From the NCBI RefSeq assembly GCF_900182565.1, contig NZ_FXTI01000008.1, positions 99,569 to 163,568 on the forward strand: a DNA stretch of 64,000 nucleotides, written 5' to 3'. The stretch comes from Melghirimyces algeriensis. GTDB lineage: Bacteria > Bacillota > Bacilli > Thermoactinomycetales > DSM-45169. The position numbers and the translations under genes are program-made. This document shows positions 59,068 through 64,000 of the stretch, one piece after another. The notes beneath the pieces are model-generated. The model ran no database searches and had not been told where the DNA came from. It worked only from the letters and a program-made list of their open reading frames with translations. Each line of letters begins with the position of its first letter. Position 1 is the first letter of the stretch.

Positions 59068-59871
59068 TTAGACCTGGGCCTTGACAACTTCCGCCGGATG
59101 CTCCACGGTCTGCCCTGATTCGGACAGTTCCACCTGTACCCGACGTTCCAAAAGATTGAGTACCACCACTCGACCATCCCCTTCGGGTGTGATCACTTTG
59201 GTACCCACATCCGGCATTTTTTTCTTGGCCTCTACATAGGTGTCATTTTCATATTTTAAACAACACATCAGTCTGCCACAAAGGCCTGAGATCTTCGCCG
59301 GATTGAGAGAAAGGTTCTGATCTTTCGCCATTTTGATGGAAACCGGTTCAAAATCACCGAGAAAGGATGAACAACAAAGGACACGACCACAAGGTCCAAT
59401 GCCTCCCAACATCTTGGCCTCATCCCGAACCCCAATCTGGCGAAGCTCAATCCGGGTTCGAAATACGGAGGCCAGATCACGGACAAGTTCTCGAAAATCC
59501 ACCCGGCCGTCAGCGGTAAAATAGAAGATGACCTTGTTCCGGTCAAAGGTGTATTCCCCATCCACCAATCTCATTTCCAGTTCATGGGATTTTATTTTTT
59601 CCTGACAAGTGGCCAGTGCCTCTTGTGCTAACCGCTGATTTTCCTTCACCTGCTTCACATCTTCAGATGTGGCGATCCGGATCACCTGTTTCAAGGGAAG
59701 AACCACTTCATCTTCCGTGACATAACGAATCCCGGTGACAACCGTTCCAAACTCAACTCCCCGAACCGTTTCCACAATAACCGGGTCATTTTTCCTGATT
59801 TCGAGGTTCCCGGGATCAAAATAGTATATTTTACCCGCTTGCCTGAAACGGACTCCTACGACTGACATCAT
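59068..59871 (-). CDS. ricT: RicT (YaaT), PSP1-domain protein
   Basis: Member of the iron-sulfur RicAFT complex, which promotes RNase Y-dependent mRNA processing, competence and sporulation. The 267-residue protein shows VRFRQAGKIYYFDPG, VETVRGVEFG and the cysteine region with GPCGRVLCCSSFL and GLCGRLMCCLKYE that holds the cluster ligands. Starts inside the holB 3' end (41-base overlap) after AAGGGGG. Confidence 0.95.
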   Translation of the reverse strand: MMSVVGVRFRQAGKIYYFDPGNLEIRKNDPVIVETVRGVEFGTVVTGIRYVTEDEVVLPLKQVIRIATSEDVKQVKENQRLAQEALATCQEKIKSHELEMRLVDGEYTFDRNKVIFYFTADGRVDFRELVRDLASVFRTRIELRQIGVRDEAKMLGGIGPCGRVLCCSSFLGDFEPVSIKMAKDQNLSLNPAKISGLCGRLMCCLKYENDTYVEAKKKMPDVGTKVITPEGDGRVVVLNLLERRVQVELSESGQTVEHPAEVVKAQV

Positions 59872-60856
59872 GATTGAATCCCCCTTGCATGGCCAGTACC
59901 ATTTGTTCCAGCACCGCCTGGGGTTGAACGGAACCAGCCAAAGCCTTCCGAGCCTGGATCACTTTATCCATCGCACTCATCAGGTTGGCCAAGGTCCACT
60001 GAGACGCCTGGCGCCGGAGGGAATCCTTCCATCCGGAAAAAACGTATTCTTCCTTGGTTGCCAATTTATAATGAAGAAGATCCCTCAGCCACAAAAGAGA
60101 CAGATCCAATAACTGTTCTATCTCCTCCTGTTTTGACTCTCTTACCATCCATTTGGTTTGGATCTCAACCAAGGGGTCCGATTTTCCGGAAGCGATCTCC
60201 CCATTCCATTCTACCATTCGTTCACAAAGCGGGGCAAACTCGTCACATTCAGCCAACTGACGAGCCTCATCCACATTGGTGGCAAGATGGGAAACAATCC
60301 GGCTGATGTTTGGGTCCAATCCTTCTTGAATCAAGGTTTCTTCTATCCGGGTGGGATGAAGGGGAGAAAAATGTAAAATCTGACAGCGGGACCGAATGGT
60401 CGGCAATAGAGCGTGAGCCGTTTCCGTTAAAAGAATAGCGACCATGCGGGAAACAGGCTCTTCCAAAAATTTCAGCAGACTATTCGCCGCTTGCAGCGTC
60501 AGTTTCTCAGCATTTCGCAATATGACAACACGCGTTGTTCCTTCCGATGAAGTATACGAAAACCTTTGTTGCAATTCACGCACTTGCCCGATTTTTATGC
60601 TCTGTCCGTCAGGTTTTAAACGAACAATATCTGGATGATTATCATGGGAAATTCTACGGCAGGAACGGCAATCGTCGCAGGCCTCTCCCACATTTGTTTC
60701 ACAATTGAGCGCTTTGGCCAGCTCAATGGCTGCTGTCTCTTTCCCTGTTCCATTTGGCCCGGTAAAACAGTATGCATGGGCTACCCGACCGATCTCTAAT
60801 GCATTTTTCAACAGTTGAATGGTTCGTTTCTGCCCCTTTACTCGTTCAAAAGACAT
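59831..60856 (-). CDS. holB: DNA polymerase III delta-prime subunit
   Basis: Clamp-loader subunit. The 341-residue protein has Walker A CFTGPNGTGKETAA, the zinc module CDDCRSC, and SLLKFLEEP and the SRC-type IRSRCQILHF motif. GGAGG precedes ATG 60856. In B. subtilis yaaR lies between yaaQ and holB; here it is missing and the gap is 18 bases. Confidence 0.95.
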   Translation of the reverse strand: MSFERVKGQKRTIQLLKNALEIGRVAHAYCFTGPNGTGKETAAIELAKALNCETNVGEACDDCRSCRRISHDNHPDIVRLKPDGQSIKIGQVRELQQRFSYTSSEGTTRVVILRNAEKLTLQAANSLLKFLEEPVSRMVAILLTETAHALLPTIRSRCQILHFSPLHPTRIEETLIQEGLDPNISRIVSHLATNVDEARQLAECDEFAPLCERMVEWNGEIASGKSDPLVEIQTKWMVRESKQEEIEQLLDLSLLWLRDLLHYKLATKEEYVFSGWKDSLRRQASQWTLANLMSAMDKVIQARKALAGSVQPQAVLEQMVLAMQGGFNHDVSRRSPFQASG

Positions 60857-60874
60857 CTGCCAAATCCTCCGCGT

Positions 60875-61204
60875 TCAAAACTGTTCAAACCGATCAATGG
60901 GCAAGATAAAAACCGTGGCACCGCCCACTTCCACCTCCACAGGATATGGAACATACGAATCGGCATTTCCTCCCATGGAGGACATAGGAGCCATCATTTG
61001 CTTTCGGGATTGACAATTTTCCTTGACCAGCTTCAATACAGAATCCACCTGATCATCTCTGACTCCGATTAAGAATGTGGTATTGCCGGACTTTAAGAAT
61101 CCCCCTGTACTGGCTAGCTTTGTTGCACGAATATTTTCCTTTACCAAAGCCTCAGACAGTCGATTGCTGTCTTTATCCTGCACAACCGCAATAATCATCT
61201 TCAT
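60875..61204 (-). CDS. darA: cyclic-di-AMP receptor DarA (YaaQ)
   Basis: PII-like trimeric protein binding cyclic di-AMP. The 109-residue protein has MIIAVVQDKDSNRLSEAL, IRATKLASTGGFLKSGNTTFLIG with the ligand-contact loop, and VEVGGATVFILPIDRFEQF. ATG 61204 after GGAGGG. Between tmk and holB as in Bacillus. c-di-AMP also controls Ktr potassium uptake, so it may be linked to ktrB here. Confidence 0.95.
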   Translation of the reverse strand: MKMIIAVVQDKDSNRLSEALVKENIRATKLASTGGFLKSGNTTFLIGVRDDQVDSVLKLVKENCQSRKQMMAPMSSMGGNADSYVPYPVEVEVGGATVFILPIDRFEQF

Positions 61205-61220
61205 CCCGTATGACCCTCCC

Positions 61221-61856
61221 CTATCGGAGATTAATAGCAAAACGTCTTTTTAAATCCTGAACCATTTGATTACACACTTGATCTGCAGATAATCTGGCAT
61301 CAATCAGACAAAACCGGTCCGGTTCCTGATGTGCGAGGTGCAAAAAACCTTCACGAACCTGTCGGTGAAAGGTTTCCCCTTTCATTTCCATCCGATCCAT
61401 ATGGCCCCCCCGTCCTTTTAAACGCCTGTAACCCTCTTCCAGGGGCAGATCCAAAAGATAGGTTCGGTCGGGTATTAAGCCACCTGTAGCCATTTTGTTC
61501 ACCTGAAGCACTTCGTCCAGATTTCCTGACGCTCCAAATGCCTGATAAACCAGACTGGAGTCTACATATCGGTCACATATTACTGTTATGCCTTTTTCCA
61601 GAGCGGGGTGAATCACCTGATTGACCAATTGGGCTCTGGAAGCGGCATATAGCAATATCTCGGTTCGGAGAGTCATTCCGGATATAGCGGGGTCAAGCAA
61701 CAACTCCCGAATTCGATCCCCGATCATCGTTCCTCCCGGTTCTCTGGTCGTCAACACAGGAATATCACTGGCTTTAAAGCGCTGACTTAACTGTTTAAGC
61801 TGAGTAGACTTTCCGGCTCCTTCCGGTCCTTCCAGTGTAATAAACAACCCTTTCAC
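61221..61856 (-). CDS. tmk: thymidylate kinase
   Basis: Phosphorylates dTMP to dTDP. The 211-residue protein has the P-loop LEGPEGAGKSTQLK, TREPGGTMIGDRIRELLL, the DRY-type CDRYVDSSLVYQ and the lid with RGGHMDRME. Start is GTG 61856 with GGAGGAG nine bases before. Confidence 0.96.
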   Translation of the reverse strand: MKGLFITLEGPEGAGKSTQLKQLSQRFKASDIPVLTTREPGGTMIGDRIRELLLDPAISGMTLRTEILLYAASRAQLVNQVIHPALEKGITVICDRYVDSSLVYQAFGASGNLDEVLQVNKMATGGLIPDRTYLLDLPLEEGYRRLKGRGGHMDRMEMKGETFHRQVREGFLHLAHQEPDRFCLIDARLSADQVCNQMVQDLKRRFAINLR

Positions 61857-61884
61857 AAAAGCTCCTCCAACATCGATTTGCTTT

Positions 61885-63303
61885 TTATTGTATCACGGAC
61901 ACCTTGGGGGGGAAACCACAGGTTAATCCGCGAACGCGTCCCCCGTGGTCAAGAACATGGCGAATCTGCGTCACCTTCTCTTGGGTAAACGTTTCTCCCG
62001 GTAATACAAGCGGAATTCCCGGTGGATAGGGAGTCACCATTGCAGCAGAAATTCTGTTTACTGCCTGATCCAGAGACACACGTTCATTTTCCTTCATCCT
62101 CAGTTGATCCAAAGAAATAGCACATTCACTCCACCAGGGATTTTCAGGAATGGAGATCGGTTGATTTTCTTCCATCGTTACCATCTCCCGATCCAATCGA
62201 TAAAGAAGATCCGTCAAGCGATCCACATCATCCTGATTGGTTCCCACTGTCATGACAGCCAGTACTTTCTCATGATCCGCCATTTCCATAGAATGTTTCC
62301 GATCTTCCAGCCATTGCAACAGACGATAGCCGGAAATGGATTTCCGAGAACGAATACAAATTTTCAGCGGATCGCTTCCGGGAACCCAGTCCTCTGTCAA
62401 CTGTTCCAAATTCCATATCTTTTTTCTCATTTGGGAAATCATTTCAATAATCCGCTGCAATTGAACTTTTCCCTCTTGGACCAAAAACCTTCGGGCAAGA
62501 TCCAGTGAAGCCATTAAAGGATAGGAAGGACTGCTCGATTGAATTACTTTTAACCAATAGCTGATTTGTTCCCGATCCAATCGGTCTCCTTGCAAATGAA
62601 GCATGGAAGCCATCGTCATGGCCGGTAACATTTTATGTGTGGATTGAACCACTCCATCGGCATTCATCCTGAGCGCGCTTTTTGGCAGGGAAGGGTGAAA
62701 GCCAAAATGAGCTCCATGCGCTTCATCTACCATCAATGGCACTCCAAACCGTTGACAAACCATTGACAAATCGGATACAGGCTGTACCCTGCCAAAATAA
62801 TCCGGACTGGTAATCAACACCCCTTTTGCTTCCGGATAACGGGACAGCATGTTCTCCAAGTCAGTAGCTTGAAGCTGCCCTCCCAACGGTTCATGACCTC
62901 TCCCGGATAGGAATACCGGTCGAACCCCTGCCAATATACACCCGTGAAATACGGATTGATGGGAACTACGGTGAACAATGAGCCGATCCCCTGCGCGGCA
63001 AGTACCGAGAATCAATGCTAAATTGCCGGCTGTACTCCCACCGACGAGAAAATGAGTCTGGTCTGCTCCAAAAGCCTCGGCAGCCAATGTTTGTGCATCA
63101 AGAATAGCACCCGAAGGATCATGTAAATCATCCAATTCTCCTACCTCCGTCAGATCGACAGACAGAATATCCTTAAACCACTTCCTCCCCTGAACATCAA
63201 AAGCTTGTCCTTGTTTATGACCTGGAACATGAAAATTCCCTTCCATCTCATTTTTATGATGAAGAAGGGCTTGAAACAAAGGAGCTTCTGTTTGATCTTT
63301 CAT
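61885..63303 (-). CDS. Orn/Lys/Arg decarboxylase family protein (YaaO type)
   Basis: PLP-dependent basic amino acid decarboxylase of the short Bacillus type, 472 residues. It has FHVPGHKQG, FLVGGSTAGNLALI, the cofactor Asp in LMVDEAHGAHFGF, the Schiff-base Lys in VQSTHKMLPAMTMA, and a C-terminal domain. Whether it acts on arginine (as SpeA) or lysine cannot be told. ATG 63303 follows GGGGGAGGAG. Confidence 0.9.
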   Translation of the reverse strand: MKDQTEAPLFQALLHHKNEMEGNFHVPGHKQGQAFDVQGRKWFKDILSVDLTEVGELDDLHDPSGAILDAQTLAAEAFGADQTHFLVGGSTAGNLALILGTCRAGDRLIVHRSSHQSVFHGCILAGVRPVFLSGRGHEPLGGQLQATDLENMLSRYPEAKGVLITSPDYFGRVQPVSDLSMVCQRFGVPLMVDEAHGAHFGFHPSLPKSALRMNADGVVQSTHKMLPAMTMASMLHLQGDRLDREQISYWLKVIQSSSPSYPLMASLDLARRFLVQEGKVQLQRIIEMISQMRKKIWNLEQLTEDWVPGSDPLKICIRSRKSISGYRLLQWLEDRKHSMEMADHEKVLAVMTVGTNQDDVDRLTDLLYRLDREMVTMEENQPISIPENPWWSECAISLDQLRMKENERVSLDQAVNRISAAMVTPYPPGIPLVLPGETFTQEKVTQIRHVLDHGGRVRGLTCGFPPKVSVIQ

Positions 63304-63341
63304 TTCTTTCTCCTCCCCCAAAAAATGAAGACGAGGACTGT

Positions 63342-63548
63342 CTACAGTCCCCGCTTCATCGGACTTTGTCCATGCGTCCAGAGATTTCTGAGACGTGTGA
63401 CAAAGTACGGATATTTCTGATCTTTTACATCGGTTTTGACAATTTCCTGTTCACAGCTTTCACAGATAAACTCATCAAGTACCTCAATTCCGTCTTCTTG
63501 CCATTCATTGCATACGATACAGCGGATCCGATCATTTCTCTGCTGCAA
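63342..63548 (-). CDS. csfB: anti-sigma-G factor Gin (CsfB)
   Basis: Forespore protein that holds sigma-G (and, later, sigma-E) inactive. The 68-residue protein has two zinc-type cysteine pairs, CIVC near residue 10 and CESC near residue 29, followed by the conserved YPYFVTRLRNLW. Start is TTG 63548 after AGGTGGG. A consensus sigma-F promoter stands just upstream. Confidence 0.93.
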   Translation of the reverse strand: MQQRNDRIRCIVCNEWQEDGIEVLDEFICESCEQEIVKTDVKDQKYPYFVTRLRNLWTHGQSPMKRGL

Positions 63549-63576
63549 GATCGACCCACCTCTTCATTTTTTTAGT

Positions 63577-63606
63577 CATTGTTCCCGGATTTGCCCTTGT
63601 TTATAC
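63577..63606 (-). promoter_or_regulatory. sigma-F promoter of csfB
   Basis: Minus strand: -35 GTATA (63602-63606), 15-base spacer, -10 GGGAACAATG (63577-63586). Both elements match the sigma-F consensus GYWTA and GGNRANAHTR at every defined position. Confidence 0.85.
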
Positions 63607-63739
63607 CCAACAATTTTCACCATTGTCGTTTATGTACCATTTCAGTATACCACGGGAACCATCTGGGAAAAACAAAAAGGCTTCCGAATCAGAGTCTACT
63701 TGGACATCAATCAAGTAAGGGAAGGCGGGAATCCGAACC

Positions 63740-63835
63740 ATGGCCAAAAATATAGCGGAATGGCTTTTACTCAGTTACGTTCCTTTTTTGGCACTGGTCA
63801 AGGGAATACTTTATTATATTCACTGCATTCGATAA
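63740..63835 (+). CDS. possible 31-residue hydrophobic peptide
   Basis: A short frame on plus between csfB and the rRNA operon would encode a peptide with one membrane-like segment (WLLLSYVPFLALVKGILYYI) and a basic end. A weak AAGGCGGGA lies about ten bases before the ATG. It may be chance; the remaining bases of this gap hold no other gene. Confidence 0.25.
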   Translation: MAKNIAEWLLLSYVPFLALVKGILYYIHCIR

Positions 63836-63874
63836 TGAAAACAAAAAAATAAATCCCATAAATGTAAATACAAA

Positions 63875-63901
63875 TAAACAGCCACCCGGAATGGGTGGCT
63901 G
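63875..63901 (-). terminator. rRNA operon terminator
   Basis: 9-bp stem (63879-63887 with 63893-63901) with a 5-base loop followed by TTTATTTG on the minus strand, eight bases past the 5S end. Confidence 0.88.
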
Positions 63902-63908
63902 TTGAATT

Positions 63909-64000
<92 letters not shown>

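Overview
This window comes from the chromosome of an endospore-forming, low-to-mid GC Gram-positive bacterium (Bacillota, class Bacilli). Gene order is essentially the Bacillus subtilis origin-proximal block read backwards: 5S rRNA, csfB, the yaaO-type decarboxylase, tmk, yaaQ, holB, yaaT, yabA, GIY-YIG protein, rsmI, abrB, metS, tatD, rnmV, ksgA, veg, sspF, ispE, purR, ridA, spoVG, glmU, prs, ctc, pth, fin, mfd, spoVT, yabM, yabN, yabO, yabP, yabQ, divIC, spoIIE, tilS, hpt, ftsH, coaX, hslO, cysK, pabA, folP, folB, folK, dusB, lysS. Protein style and the inserted genes (class I nrdAB, herA/nurA, fhs) suggest a Thermoactinomycetaceae-like lineage, but that is inference. Almost everything is on the minus strand; only ktrB and abrB clearly run on plus.

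Layout. 1-4.6 kb: lysS (cut by the left edge), dusB and a translationally coupled folate operon pabA-folP-folB-folK. The pabA start carries a textbook TRAP-type row of eight triplets, and the dusB-lysS gap holds a candidate multibranched RNA. 4.6-9.2 kb: a 180-bp dispersed repeat, an unrecognised membrane protein, a coiled-coil protein and cysK. 9.3-18.9 kb: hslO, an AT-rich HTTM/DUF5819 (SdpB/SdpA-like) pair, coaX, fhs, ftsH, hpt, tilS. 18.9-22.8 kb: spoIIE with a 21-bp-spaced Spo0A-type promoter, a DUF402 protein, one elongator tRNA-Met and two tandemly duplicated initiator tRNAs. 23-30.8 kb: ktrB, divIC, spore genes yabQ/yabP, rqcP, HU, mazG, the second copy of the 180-bp repeat, yabM, spoVT. 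30.9-42.6 kb: prsA, mfd, fin, pth, ctc, prs, glmU, spoVG, ridA, purR, ispE. 42.7-47.7 kb: sspF, then class I ribonucleotide reductase nrdB and nrdA. nrdA has a cobalamin riboswitch and an upstream NrdR box, and an unexplained structured element lies between the two genes; then veg. 47.8-57.3 kb: an RNase H-like YkuK protein, rsmA, rnmV, tatD, lepB, metS with a T-box leader, a HerA-NurA DNA-end-processing pair, and abrB with Spo0A boxes. 57.4-64 kb: rsmI to csfB, then the 3' end of an rRNA operon.

How the parts fit. Much of the window links growth to sporulation: abrB and spoIIE carry Spo0A-type sites, spoVG a sigma-H promoter, csfB a sigma-F promoter and sspF a sigma-G -10 element. They act with Fin, SpoVT, YabP and YabQ. 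A second theme is nucleotide and one-carbon supply (folate operon, fhs, prs, purR, hpt, tmk, nrdAB). The most informative regulatory signals read directly from the sequence are the TRAP site on pabA, the B12 riboswitch plus NrdR box on nrdA, and the T-box on metS. No CRISPR array, intact insertion sequence or prophage was seen.
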